Shown here: positions 26,023-34,256 of the stretch, piece by piece
Numbering within the stretch: the stretch's first letter is position 1
Layout of the letters: each line of letters begins with the position of its first letter
Assembly: GCA_017550165.1 (NCBI GenBank)
Contig: JAFZQH010000034.1
Span: 1-64,000, forward strand
Length of the DNA stretch: 64,000 nt
Reading direction: 5' to 3'
Source of the DNA: Lachnospiraceae bacterium
Lineage (GTDB): Bacteria > Bacillota > Clostridia > Lachnospirales > Lachnospiraceae
The notes under the pieces: model-generated
What the model was told of the DNA's origin: nothing
The model's input: only the letters and a program-made list of their open reading frames with translations
The model's database searches: none
Position numbers and translations under genes: made by a program

Positions 26023-26817
26023 TTGGACGAATTATTAAAACAATTAGAATTAAGGATCACTGCTCTTAGGAAGGCAATCGGCAGGGCTGAAAAAGACCGG
26101 ATTCCCGAAGTCGATGGGCATCTTCGGGTATCGGTAAGCCACGGGCGAAACAGGTATTATCATATCACCAAAACAGGGGATTCCACCGGAAGCTACATTC
26201 CGAAAAAGAATATCGGGTTCTCCGCTGCTCTGGCACAAAAAGAATACAACAGACAATTCCTGATCCAGGCTGCCGATGAGCTTTCAAGACTTGAGAATAT
26301 ACTTACTCAGTTATCAGATCATAACGCCGACCTTGCATATGAGAAACTCTCTGATGCCAGAAAATGTCTTGTAACTCCGTATTTAATCCCGGATGAGATA
26401 TACACTCGGGATTGGCAGGCAGCGACCTTTAAAGCCAATAATTACATGTCGGAAAACAAAAGATATGATACCCTCAGAGGTGAATCGGTTCGATCTAAAT
26501 CCGAGGCCATACTGGCAGATATGCTTTGTGAACTTGGGGTTCCGTATCATTACGAAAAACCCCTTCGGCTAAGAAACGGTACCACAAGATATCCCGATTT
26601 CACATTGCTGAGAGTTAAATCCAGGGCGGAGATCTATATGGAGCATTTTGGACTTCTGGATGATAAGGATTATCTGGATTCATGTCTGCAGAAACTTGAT
26701 GAATACAGAAAGAACGGCATATACCCCGGCAGGAATCTGATCTACACATACGAAACCGCTGAACATCCCCTGGACATCAAGGGAATCCGGCAAATGATAA
26801 AAGACCTTCTTTTGTAA
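26023..26817 (+). CDS. PD-(D/E)XK nuclease-like protein next to the repeat array
   Basis: The 264-residue protein starts with TTG at 26023, five bases after AGGAGG. Residues 1-30 and 80-115 look coiled or helical. Residues 145-215 carry a restriction-endonuclease-like pattern: GESVRSKSEAILADMLCEL (Glu161), YHYEKPLRL, RYPDFTLL (Asp192), then AEIYMEHFG (Glu203, Glu207), followed by LDEYRKNGIYPGRNLIYTYE. This resembles PD-(D/E)XK nucleases of the type that cut DNA or RNA with metal. The order is as seen; the nuclease activity is inference. It is the only plus-strand gene for 16 kb on either side, and it separates thiI from the desulfurase gene. No defence family was recognised. Confidence 0.7.
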   Translation: MDELLKQLELRITALRKAIGRAEKDRIPEVDGHLRVSVSHGRNRYYHITKTGDSTGSYIPKKNIGFSAALAQKEYNRQFLIQAADELSRLENILTQLSDHNADLAYEKLSDARKCLVTPYLIPDEIYTRDWQAATFKANNYMSENKRYDTLRGESVRSKSEAILADMLCELGVPYHYEKPLRLRNGTTRYPDFTLLRVKSRAEIYMEHFGLLDDKDYLDSCLQKLDEYRKNGIYPGRNLIYTYETAEHPLDIKGIRQMIKDLLL

Positions 26818-26818
26818 C

Positions 26819-26844
26819 AAGACAAGGGGACCGTCCCTTGTCTT
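26819..26844. terminator. Bidirectional terminator and REP-like copy 6
   Basis: AAGACAAGGG pairs perfectly with CCCTTGTCTT (10 bp) around GACCGT. It sits between the convergent ends of the nuclease gene (26817) and the desulfurase gene (26848). The core GGGGACCGTCCC links it to the REP-like family. The T-runs are short. Confidence 0.7.
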
Positions 26845-26847
26845 ATT

Positions 26848-28002
26848 CTAGTGTCTCGTGAACTTTCTCAGTACAGGAAGGATATCCTGCAGGATGTCAA
26901 TCGTATAGGACAGTTCCTCCCGGGTGGTGTCTTCTGAGAAAGAAAACCGTATGGTGGAATCCAGCAGCTCCTTCTTCACCCCGATAGCCTGCAGGGTCTT
27001 GCTCACCGCCGGCTTATTTGATGCACAAGCGCTTCCCGCGGATACGTATATCCCCTTATCCTCCAGGGCGTGAAGCAGGACTTCCGCTCTGACCCCTTCA
27101 AAACTTGCACTTACAATGTGAGGGGCGCTCCTCCGGTCTTTATATCCGTTTACCGTCACTCCGTCAAGTTTTTCAATCTCTCTTACGAAGAATTCTTTCA
27201 GATCGTAGAGACGGTCCACCTTCTCCTCCAGGCCACCGCAGCACTCTGCCACAGCCACTCCCAGGCCTGCGATCCCGGGCACATTCTCCGTACCGGACCT
27301 CATGCCCTTTTGCTGGCCACCGCCGTGCAGGATGGGCTTGATCTTCACCTTACTGTTCACGTATAAAAATCCCACGCCCTTTGGCCCGTGGATCTTGTGG
27401 CCCGATACCGAGAGCATATCGATCCCCTGTTTCTTCGGATGGATAAGATACTTTCCGAAGGCCTGGATGGCATCCACATGGAAAATGATATTCTTATTGA
27501 AATCCTTGATGATCCCGGACACTTCCTCCACAGGAAGCACCGCTCCGATCTCATTGTTGACGTACATCATGGAAACAAGGATGGTATCGTCCCGAAGAGC
27601 TTCTTTTAAAGCATCAATCCTTACCACGCCGAACTCATCCACCGGGATATATGTCACCTCATACCCCAGTTCTTCCAAGTGCTTGCAGGTTTCCAATATG
27701 GCGGGATGCTCATATACCGTAGTAATGATATGACGACCGGCCCGTTTATTAGCCTCTGCCACACCGATCAGTGCAAGATTATCGCTCTCGGTACCGCCTG
27801 AAGTATATAAGATCTCCTTGGGATCCACCTTCAATACCTTCGCGATGGTGTCCGTAGCCTCTTTTACATACCGCTCAGCTTCTATTCCCTTTTTATGCAT
27901 GGAAGAAGGATTGCCGAAATCCGACCTCATGGCCTCCGACATCTTCTCTATAACACTTTCATGGCACCTTGTGGTAGCCGAATTATCAAGATAACATTCC
28001 AT
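26848..28002 (-). CDS. Cysteine desulfurase (NifS/IscS family)
   Basis: The 384-residue PLP enzyme has YLDNSATTRCHESV, TSGGTESDNLALIG, HVDAIQAFGK, SVSGHKIHGPKGVGFLY (PLP lysine) and SAGSACASNKPAVS with the active cysteine in a short loop. It removes sulfur from cysteine as a persulfide. The nearby thiI suggests a NifZ-like donor for s4U8, although a general role cannot be excluded. It ends in a terminator shared with the plus-strand nuclease gene. Confidence 0.9.
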   Translation of the reverse strand: MECYLDNSATTRCHESVIEKMSEAMRSDFGNPSSMHKKGIEAERYVKEATDTIAKVLKVDPKEILYTSGGTESDNLALIGVAEANKRAGRHIITTVYEHPAILETCKHLEELGYEVTYIPVDEFGVVRIDALKEALRDDTILVSMMYVNNEIGAVLPVEEVSGIIKDFNKNIIFHVDAIQAFGKYLIHPKKQGIDMLSVSGHKIHGPKGVGFLYVNSKVKIKPILHGGGQQKGMRSGTENVPGIAGLGVAVAECCGGLEEKVDRLYDLKEFFVREIEKLDGVTVNGYKDRRSAPHIVSASFEGVRAEVLLHALEDKGIYVSAGSACASNKPAVSKTLQAIGVKKELLDSTIRFSFSEDTTREELSYTIDILQDILPVLRKFTRH

Positions 28003-28040
28003 CTTCCGCTCTCTCCCTTTAAGAGTCTAACAGAGTATAC

Positions 28041-28054
28041 CACACCCCTGTCAC
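28041..28054. repeat. REP-like half element, copy 7
   Basis: On the minus strand GTGACAGGGGTGTG, one half of the family palindrome, five bases after the stop codon of the large Ig-like protein gene. Confidence 0.5.
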
Positions 28055-28059
28055 GGTAT

Positions 28060-30591
28060 CTATTTCACCATCACCTTGATCCTTTTGGTCTTTTTGCCGT
28101 CTGCGGTTTTAACGGTTATATATGTGGTTCCCTTCTTAAGAGCCTTGACCTTGCCCTTTTCCGATACCGTGGCGATCTTCGGGTTCTTGCTGGTCCAGGT
28201 CACCCTCTTATTCCTGGCCCTGGTTGGCAAGATCACTGCCTTTAAGGTTCTGCTCTTTCCCGCCTTAAGAATGAGCCGCGACGGATGAACATATACCCGC
28301 TTGATATCCTTATATTCCTTAACCTTGACCTTGCAGCCGGCCGTCTTGCCGTTTGACGATGTTACGGTGATTGTTGCATTGCCGCCTCCCACCGCCGTAA
28401 CAAGACCTTCTTTTGAGACCGTAGCCACCTTCTTATTGCTGCTGGCCCAGGTCAGGGTCTTATCGGAGGCATTTGATGGGTTAACAGTCGGGGAAAGACC
28501 GGCAGTTTGCCCGCACTCCAGCTTTAGGGAAGTCTTATCCAGGGTAAGGCTTCTTACCGGTACTCCTACTACCTTCACCCTGCAGGTTGCGATCTTTCCT
28601 CCATCTTCCGTCCTGACGGTTATGACCGCCTCTCCGATACTCTTTCCCGTAACGACTCCGTTATCTACCGTAGCGACATTCGGATTACCGGTCTCCCATT
28701 TCACCTTCTTATTCGTGGCATTGGAGGGGCTTATGGTGGGGGTAAGGGAAAATGATGATCCCAATTCCATGGTAAATGAGTCCTTATCAAGTACGACCCC
28801 ATCCACCGGGACGGGCTTGACTTCAAGGTAAACCACGTTGGTGGGGTCCTGGCGGACAACATCATTTGATCCATCCTGACCTATGCTTATTGACCTCACC
28901 ATGCAATAGTAATAATATGTCCCCACAGCCAACCCGGAGGGGCAGGTATATTCTTTTTCGATTGCACCCTCTATAGGTGTGCCCCCTTCATTGGAATTTA
29001 CAGTGTTCGTATACCACTGATATCCGGTCAATATGCCCGGAGAGGTCATTTCTGCATTGGCCGTAAAGGGCAGGATCTCACTATACCCGGTAAATGCTTT
29101 TATATCATTTGGAGATACGGTAACGCTTTTTGGGGCCGGGGCAGCCGGTGCCAGCTTCAATGAGTGAGCATCTCCGTTATAGCCTATACCATAGCTGTCA
29201 TTTTTACTCTTGAACTGAAAGATATAATCCCTGGGGCTCAGTCCGTTAACGGATTTCTTCGCAAATATATAAGGATTACCTTGCAAATAAGGTGCGTCTA
29301 TGGCTATAGGCTCCTTGTTCGTTAGGGGGCCGGATAGGGATATAAAACCATGGTTTTGTTCATTGGTGAACCTTATGACTCCGATATCAGGAGAGCCTTC
29401 CAGATAGCAATCAGATCTGTTGCTTTTATTGCCGATATACAGATCATCCGGATCAGGCGTGCTTGCGTTGGTGGTATTACCCTTGATGGTTCCGCCTTTT
29501 ATGGTGGTCGGATCAGACCACCAATATATGCCGCCGCCCTCACTTGCTTTATTCACCGATATGGTTGCTTTATCAATACTAAGCGTGCCACAATTTAAAA
29601 TCCCGCCACCCCCGTTTGTTGCAGTATTCCGGGTTATTGTTCCTCCTTCAATCCTAACAATTCCCGAATTATAATTATATATTCCACCTCCATTTTGGGA
29701 GGCTGTATTCCCGGATATCGTTCCGCCGGTCATTTCAAAGGTGCCAGAATTCCAAACACCTCCTCCATCAAATTGGGAGGCTGTATTCCCGGATATCGTT
29801 CCACCGGTCATTTCAAAGGTGCCAAAATTACAAACACCTCCTCCAGCATTATTGGAGACTGTATTCCCGGTTATCGTTCCGCCGGTCATTTTAAAGGTGC
29901 CTCCATTATTAATATAAACACCTCCTCCATATTGGGCTGTATTCCCGGATATCGCTCCGCTTCTCATGGTAAAACTACTGCCTGGATAATTATAAACGCC
30001 TCCTCCTTCTATGGCTGTATTCCCGGTTATCGTTCCGCCGGTCATTTCAAAGGTGCCTTCGTTATGAACACCTGCTCCTCTCAAACCTGAACTACTTAGT
30101 TCGTTCCCGGATATTGTTCCGCCGTTCATAATGAATTCGCCATATTTATTATATACACCTGAACACTTACCGTTACAGATTTTGCCATTATTCATGATAA
30201 ACTTACTACCGCTATAAATACACACAGCATCGACGTCGGTAGCTTGATTTCCGTTAATATTTCCCCCATCTGCAGAGTCATTAAGGATAAGGACAGTCTG
30301 GGGCTGACCACTTGCTGTTTCCGGAATTTTGATATGGCCTCTTAAAGTCTTTCCATTAAGATCAAGGGTGACCTGCTTATTGTCCGGAATAGTCCAATCT
30401 CCTTCAATATCATATGCCAGATAATATTTGCCACTCTCTCTGATACTTGTCAATCCAGTCGCATCATATATAGGGTCCCCTTCCGGCTCTGCATTGATCT
30501 CTCCCGGAAGCACGGTAAAGCGCCCCATGATCAAACATATGGATAAGAGGACTCCTTTTATTCTTTTGTACATTTTCACTCTGTTTTTCAT
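28060..30591 (-). CDS. Large secreted protein: beta-helix plus BIG2 domains
   Basis: The 843-residue protein has a signal peptide (about 8-33, ending INAEPEG). Residues about 110-380 contain many repeats of GGTI(S/T)GNTA, GGGVYN and GTFEMTGG, as in polymorphic outer-wall or beta-helix repeats. Three BIG2 Ig-like domains fill 590-843, each with SVTVSP- or LDKTSL-type starts, VKWETGNPNVATVDNGVVTG, then a C-terminal TITVKT strand. No sorting signal is visible. The ATG lies four bases after the hipA stop. A surface adhesin or carbohydrate-binding role is inferred. Confidence 0.8.
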   Translation of the reverse strand: MKNRVKMYKRIKGVLLSICLIMGRFTVLPGEINAEPEGDPIYDATGLTSIRESGKYYLAYDIEGDWTIPDNKQVTLDLNGKTLRGHIKIPETASGQPQTVLILNDSADGGNINGNQATDVDAVCIYSGSKFIMNNGKICNGKCSGVYNKYGEFIMNGGTISGNELSSSGLRGAGVHNEGTFEMTGGTITGNTAIEGGGVYNYPGSSFTMRSGAISGNTAQYGGGVYINNGGTFKMTGGTITGNTVSNNAGGGVCNFGTFEMTGGTISGNTASQFDGGGVWNSGTFEMTGGTISGNTASQNGGGIYNYNSGIVRIEGGTITRNTATNGGGGILNCGTLSIDKATISVNKASEGGGIYWWSDPTTIKGGTIKGNTTNASTPDPDDLYIGNKSNRSDCYLEGSPDIGVIRFTNEQNHGFISLSGPLTNKEPIAIDAPYLQGNPYIFAKKSVNGLSPRDYIFQFKSKNDSYGIGYNGDAHSLKLAPAAPAPKSVTVSPNDIKAFTGYSEILPFTANAEMTSPGILTGYQWYTNTVNSNEGGTPIEGAIEKEYTCPSGLAVGTYYYYCMVRSISIGQDGSNDVVRQDPTNVVYLEVKPVPVDGVVLDKDSFTMELGSSFSLTPTISPSNATNKKVKWETGNPNVATVDNGVVTGKSIGEAVITVRTEDGGKIATCRVKVVGVPVRSLTLDKTSLKLECGQTAGLSPTVNPSNASDKTLTWASSNKKVATVSKEGLVTAVGGGNATITVTSSNGKTAGCKVKVKEYKDIKRVYVHPSRLILKAGKSRTLKAVILPTRARNKRVTWTSKNPKIATVSEKGKVKALKKGTTYITVKTADGKKTKRIKVMVK
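29690..30110 (-). repeat. DNA-level repeats in the beta-helix part of the Ig-like gene
   Basis: Blocks such as CTGTATTCCCGGATATCGTT followed by CCGCCGGTCATTTCAAAGG recur about six times at spacings of about 70-80 bases. Adjacent copies (29702-29752 and 29768-29822) are nearly identical at the nucleotide level, which points to recent duplication and possible copy-number change. Confidence 0.75.
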
Positions 30592-30595
30592 TTTT

Positions 30596-31894
30596 TTATC
30601 CCTTCATTTCCTCTTTTAACAAAACCAATATTGCATTGATCTCCGATGCCCGTTCTTCGTCAATACTGTCATCCTCAGCGTACTGCATCCATTTTCCCGT
30701 TATCTCTATTGTCTTATCAACAACCGATCTGCAAAAGGCAGTACCAAGTCCCATTGTCCGTCCGCATGTTATAAGGTCCTGAACTGTTATATCATTTGTT
30801 TTACCCGCTATGGTCATCTGGTGGTCTGACAGCCATCTGTTGCCCGGCACATATGCAAAGGTGATATCATATGCCGGAGCAAGGCTCCATTTCCCGCCTT
30901 TATCCATAAGGAAGGAGAAGTTCTTGACATGATCATCACAATTGGCTCCGGCAACTGCGAATACCATCCTTCTGAATATCTGTTCAATTCCGGACTTTCC
31001 TATCCCCAGTTTCTTTGCGTAATCAGCATAAAGTTCATAACTGCACGTTCCCGGAGAGTTATAGTCCGCATGGATCAATGCTCCCAGAGTCTGTGAATGT
31101 ACCTTTCCTTCCGGTCTGCGATCATATCTCTCCGTCAGAAAATGAGTGATCCCGTCTTTTTCAAAGAGCCGGGATTCCATCATTTGAACGCCTAGATCCA
31201 ATGCCATCTTATAATACGCATGTTCTATCTGTGTATATTGTTTTTTATCCCCGGCACCATGATCCCCGTTTGATCCGACACCACCGAACTTCAAAAGGTA
31301 ATACCTGAATCCTTCGCCGGCATCTACCTGCCCGGATCTGACTTCTCCGGTGGCTTCATTCCATGCGATCACTGCTTTGGCACGGGCGCCGCCGGCAGAG
31401 GTGCCTATCTCCATAAGACGTGCCATAGTCAGGTCGTCTTCTCTTACGGACAGATCCTCTCGTCCGGAAAGAATACTCTCTGCAAACCGTGTCATTTCAG
31501 TGATATCAATGCTGTCACCGGACACCTCCGGTCCTGTGGCCGGTTGGTATTCCAACGCACCCATTCCACGTTTTCCGGTGTAACAAAGCCTGTCAAGAGA
31601 CGAGAACGAACCGGGCGTACGATTCAAGGATGCAAGCCATCGATCGATCACGGCATTTCCAAACCTGTCCGGAAGCGAATCTGCGACCATTCCCGGCACT
31701 CCATGAAAAGAGTTATCCGGAAGCTCCGGAAAGGAATACAGAGCACCTGAAAGAGGCATCATAAAAGGAGCGACCTGAATACCACTGCCTATAAAATCTC
31801 TGTCATACTCAAAAACAGCTGCCCGGGAAGCATCAGTCTCCCGCAAAAAACCTATACGGGTTCCCCAGAGCCAGACCTCCACATCTCTGATCAT
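30596..31894 (-). CDS. hipA: HipA-family serine/threonine kinase toxin
   Basis: The 432-residue protein has the HipA N-terminal subdomain (LWGTRIGFLRE, MVADSLPDRFGNAVIDRWL), GTSAGGARAKAVIAW in the P-loop-like region, and the kinase core with FAVAGANCDDHVKNFSFLMD (catalytic Asp and Asn) and SLAPAYDITFAYV (metal-binding Asp). HipA kinases phosphorylate tRNA-synthetase-type targets and cause growth arrest; the target here is unknown. It overlaps hipB by four bases and immediately precedes the large Ig-like gene. Confidence 0.85.
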   Translation of the reverse strand: MIRDVEVWLWGTRIGFLRETDASRAAVFEYDRDFIGSGIQVAPFMMPLSGALYSFPELPDNSFHGVPGMVADSLPDRFGNAVIDRWLASLNRTPGSFSSLDRLCYTGKRGMGALEYQPATGPEVSGDSIDITEMTRFAESILSGREDLSVREDDLTMARLMEIGTSAGGARAKAVIAWNEATGEVRSGQVDAGEGFRYYLLKFGGVGSNGDHGAGDKKQYTQIEHAYYKMALDLGVQMMESRLFEKDGITHFLTERYDRRPEGKVHSQTLGALIHADYNSPGTCSYELYADYAKKLGIGKSGIEQIFRRMVFAVAGANCDDHVKNFSFLMDKGGKWSLAPAYDITFAYVPGNRWLSDHQMTIAGKTNDITVQDLITCGRTMGLGTAFCRSVVDKTIEITGKWMQYAEDDSIDEERASEINAILVLLKEEMKG

Positions 31895-32235
31895 CTGTCT
31901 TCACCCCATACAAATCCGGTACCTGCAGTCTCCTTTGCGCCGTGCTTAACCCGTTTTTTTTCTTTTCTCTCCATCGTATGGAAAGAGGGGCGTTCGTCAG
32001 GATCCGGTACTATCGTCTCCAGGTTCCGGCTAAGATTCAAAGCCTGTAACAGCCCAACCAGATTACAGAGCCCAATATCGCTGCCATTCTCAAAACGGGA
32101 TAAGGTCTTTCGAGAGATCATAGCCTTTTCCGCAAGCTCTTCCTGAGTCAGATTCTCCGTAATACGATATTCTTTTATTCTTCTGGCAAGTTCACCGGCA
32201 ATCTCCCGGGGAACAGATTCTCCTGTGATCTTCAA
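31891..32235 (-). CDS. hipB: HipB-like XRE antitoxin/repressor
   Basis: The 114-residue protein has a helix-turn-helix at about 18-72 with EYRITENLTQEELAEKAMIS and RKTLSRFENGSDIG, then a charged tail (KEKKRVKHGAKE) ending in GFVWGEDR. It should bind DNA upstream and hold HipA inactive. The start is TTG at 32235 with GAGG seven bases before. Its stop overlaps the hipA start as ATGA. Confidence 0.85.
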   Translation of the reverse strand: MKITGESVPREIAGELARRIKEYRITENLTQEELAEKAMISRKTLSRFENGSDIGLCNLVGLLQALNLSRNLETIVPDPDERPSFHTMERKEKKRVKHGAKETAGTGFVWGEDR

Positions 32236-32260
32236 TCATATACCTCGACAAAAATTATGG

Positions 32261-32272
32261 GTAAAATTTTAC
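32261..32272. promoter_or_regulatory. Perfect 12-bp palindrome upstream of hipB
   Basis: GTAAAATTTTAC lies 25 bases before the hipB start. It is a candidate operator for the HipB repressor. It is not the classical TATCC-N8-GGATA site, so the assignment is tentative. Confidence 0.4.
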
Positions 32273-32361
32273 ACGTTATATCAGTTACGTGCGTATACCG
32301 CGACATATCTTTCCCATAATATATCATATCCGGGAATGCATTTCAACAGAATATATTCTTG

Positions 32362-33099
32362 TTACTCTTCCAATTTAAACATAAGCACCGCCGCCAGGGC
32401 CATGCCTGCGGTCTCTGTCCTTAAGATACGCTTTCCCATGGAAATAACATGGGCCCCTGCTGCCCGGGCCGCTTCCACTTCCGATTCCTCGAAACCGCCC
32501 TCAGGTCCGATAAATATCCCCACAGACTCTCCGGGTTTTATATTATCCACTATATGACGGGTCTTCTCAATTCCTTCTTCGTTTTCATAGGGGAAAATGA
32601 AATGGTCCAGGGCTGCCGCCATCTTAACGGCCTCGCCGAAATCCATGACTGAAGCCACTTCCGGGATTATCATCCTCTTGGACTGCTTGGCCGCCGCTTC
32701 CGCGATCTTTTGCCAGCGAGCCACCTTGGATACCGCCTTTTTATCATCCAGCTTAACTATACAGCGCTTGGTCTTTACCGGAACGATCCGCTTGATCCCC
32801 AGCTCCACGTTCTTCTGGATGACAGTCTCCATCTTGTCTCCCTTGGGCAAAGCCTGAAAGAGCACCACCTCAGAGGTCAGCTCCGTCCCCCTTGTATCCT
32901 CGGAATCGATGGCAAGGATTATCTCGTCATCTTTTAACTCACTGATATGACAAATATAGTCCTTATCTTCACGGTTGCTTATCCGAAGGGGCGTCCCCAC
33001 CTTCATCCGCAGGACATTTTTTATGTGGTTTACATCGCTGCCGGTTATGGTTATCTCTTTTTCGCCCACTGCTCCCGGCTCAACAAAAAACTGAAACAT
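32362..33099 (-). CDS. rsmE: 16S rRNA m3U1498 methyltransferase RsmE
   Basis: The 245-residue SPOUT methyltransferase has MFQFFVEPGAV and HIKNVLRMKVGTPLRISN in the PUA-like N-terminal domain, ALPKGDKMETVIQKNVELGI, and the C-terminal knot with IFIGPEGGFEESEVEAARAA and GKRILRTETAGMALAAVLM. It methylates U1498 in 16S rRNA. It follows prmA by 21 bp, as in many Firmicutes downstream of the dnaK operon. Confidence 0.92.
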   Translation of the reverse strand: MFQFFVEPGAVGEKEITITGSDVNHIKNVLRMKVGTPLRISNREDKDYICHISELKDDEIILAIDSEDTRGTELTSEVVLFQALPKGDKMETVIQKNVELGIKRIVPVKTKRCIVKLDDKKAVSKVARWQKIAEAAAKQSKRMIIPEVASVMDFGEAVKMAAALDHFIFPYENEEGIEKTRHIVDNIKPGESVGIFIGPEGGFEESEVEAARAAGAHVISMGKRILRTETAGMALAAVLMFKLEE

Positions 33100-33120
33100 T
33101 TATCTACTCCGTCCGGTTCC

Positions 33121-34188
33121 CTATATTTTCTCAGCTACTACGGAAACCCACTCATTCATATGCACCACATCAATAACCTTAAGGTGCTTTTCTACTTCTT
33201 TCCTGACCTCTTCCTCCCGGCCCTCGATTATGCCGGAGGAGATGAATATCCCGCCCTTTTTCATCAGGGAAGGAATTACTGAAGACAATGGTATTATAAC
33301 GTCTGCCAGTATATTTGCAACAACAATATCGAAGCTTTCCAGCCCCGCCCGTTCCCGTAAGGCCCGGTCCTCAATAAGGTTCCCCTCTTCTATTGTAAAT
33401 GAGTCCTCTTTGACCTTATTGGTGCGAAGGTTCTCCCCGGCGGCGCCCACGGCTATGGGATCGATGTCTGTCCCGAAAATGAATCCGGCTCCGTATTTGG
33501 CCGCAACTATGGAAAGGATCCCGCTTCCCGTGCCGGCATCCAGAACCCTCATGCCGGTTTTCATGTACTTTCTTAAGGCCATGATGCAGAGCCTGGTGGT
33601 CTCGTGACGACCGGTGCCGAAGGCGGTACCCGGGTCTATCTCAACCACGATCCTTTTCTTTCCCGGCGCATCTTTTCCCGATATGCCCGCATCATCACCT
33701 GATAAACTGACAGTACCATCCTTCTCAAGGCTCTCCCATGTGGGTTTTATCACAACATTTTCCACTTCGAATGGCTTGAAGAACTCCTTCCAGTTATTGA
33801 TCCAGTCTTCGTCCCGGGTGGTGGATGTGATTATCCGGCCCTCCCCTATGTCCATAAAGGCGGAAAGATCAGCAAGACCTGCCCTTACAGCCTCCAGGGT
33901 CTCCGCTTCATCCATAAGGCTCTCCGGCTCTTCGATCCCGATACCGCTGTTATTCAGGGAAGGATCAACATCCCCGTCCCCTGCCTGCAGATAGAAGCTT
34001 ATATAGGCAGTCCCGTCATCGGGAGGAAGCTCCGGCAGGATATCAATGAACATGGTCTTCTTATCTTCCTCGGAAAGAGGGATGTTATCCTCTATCTCCA
34101 CCCCGTAGATCCCCAGGCCTGCCAGCATTCCGCTTATGGCATCCTCTGCGGTCGTCAGGGTTTTTATGGTGTATTTATTCCATTCCAT
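33121..34188 (-). CDS. prmA: Ribosomal protein L11 methyltransferase PrmA
   Basis: The 355-residue protein has a YTIKTLTTAEDAISGMLAGL N-terminus, EIDPGTAFGTGRHETTRLCI, MRVLDAGTGSGILSIVAAKY (SAM motif I) and IVVANILADVIIPLSS. It methylates L11 lysines. It is longer than usual (about 310) because of acidic stretches near 80-105 and an insertion near 155-170. The gene lies downstream of a terminator at 34215-34247. Confidence 0.9.
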   Translation of the reverse strand: MEWNKYTIKTLTTAEDAISGMLAGLGIYGVEIEDNIPLSEEDKKTMFIDILPELPPDDGTAYISFYLQAGDGDVDPSLNNSGIGIEEPESLMDEAETLEAVRAGLADLSAFMDIGEGRIITSTTRDEDWINNWKEFFKPFEVENVVIKPTWESLEKDGTVSLSGDDAGISGKDAPGKKRIVVEIDPGTAFGTGRHETTRLCIMALRKYMKTGMRVLDAGTGSGILSIVAAKYGAGFIFGTDIDPIAVGAAGENLRTNKVKEDSFTIEEGNLIEDRALRERAGLESFDIVVANILADVIIPLSSVIPSLMKKGGIFISSGIIEGREEEVRKEVEKHLKVIDVVHMNEWVSVVAEKI

Positions 34189-34214
34189 GTCTCATCCTCA
34201 TTTTCTCATCATCT

Positions 34215-34247
34215 AAAAGAAGACCCGAGTTTCCTTCCCGGGTCTTC
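34215..34247 (-). terminator. Intrinsic terminator after the J-like coiled-coil gene
   Basis: On the minus strand GAAGACCCG and CGGGTCTTC form a 9-bp perfect stem with an 11-nt loop followed by TTTTAG. It lies between the coiled-coil gene and prmA, so the heat-shock transcript may end or be reduced before prmA. Confidence 0.85.
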
Positions 34248-34256
34248 CTGCGCGTA

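Noticed and set aside
26023..26817. Transposase or RAYT protein linked with the palindromic repeats
   Set aside because: It lacks the HUH and tyrosine motifs of IS200/RAYT proteins; the visible pattern fits a PD-(D/E)XK nuclease better.
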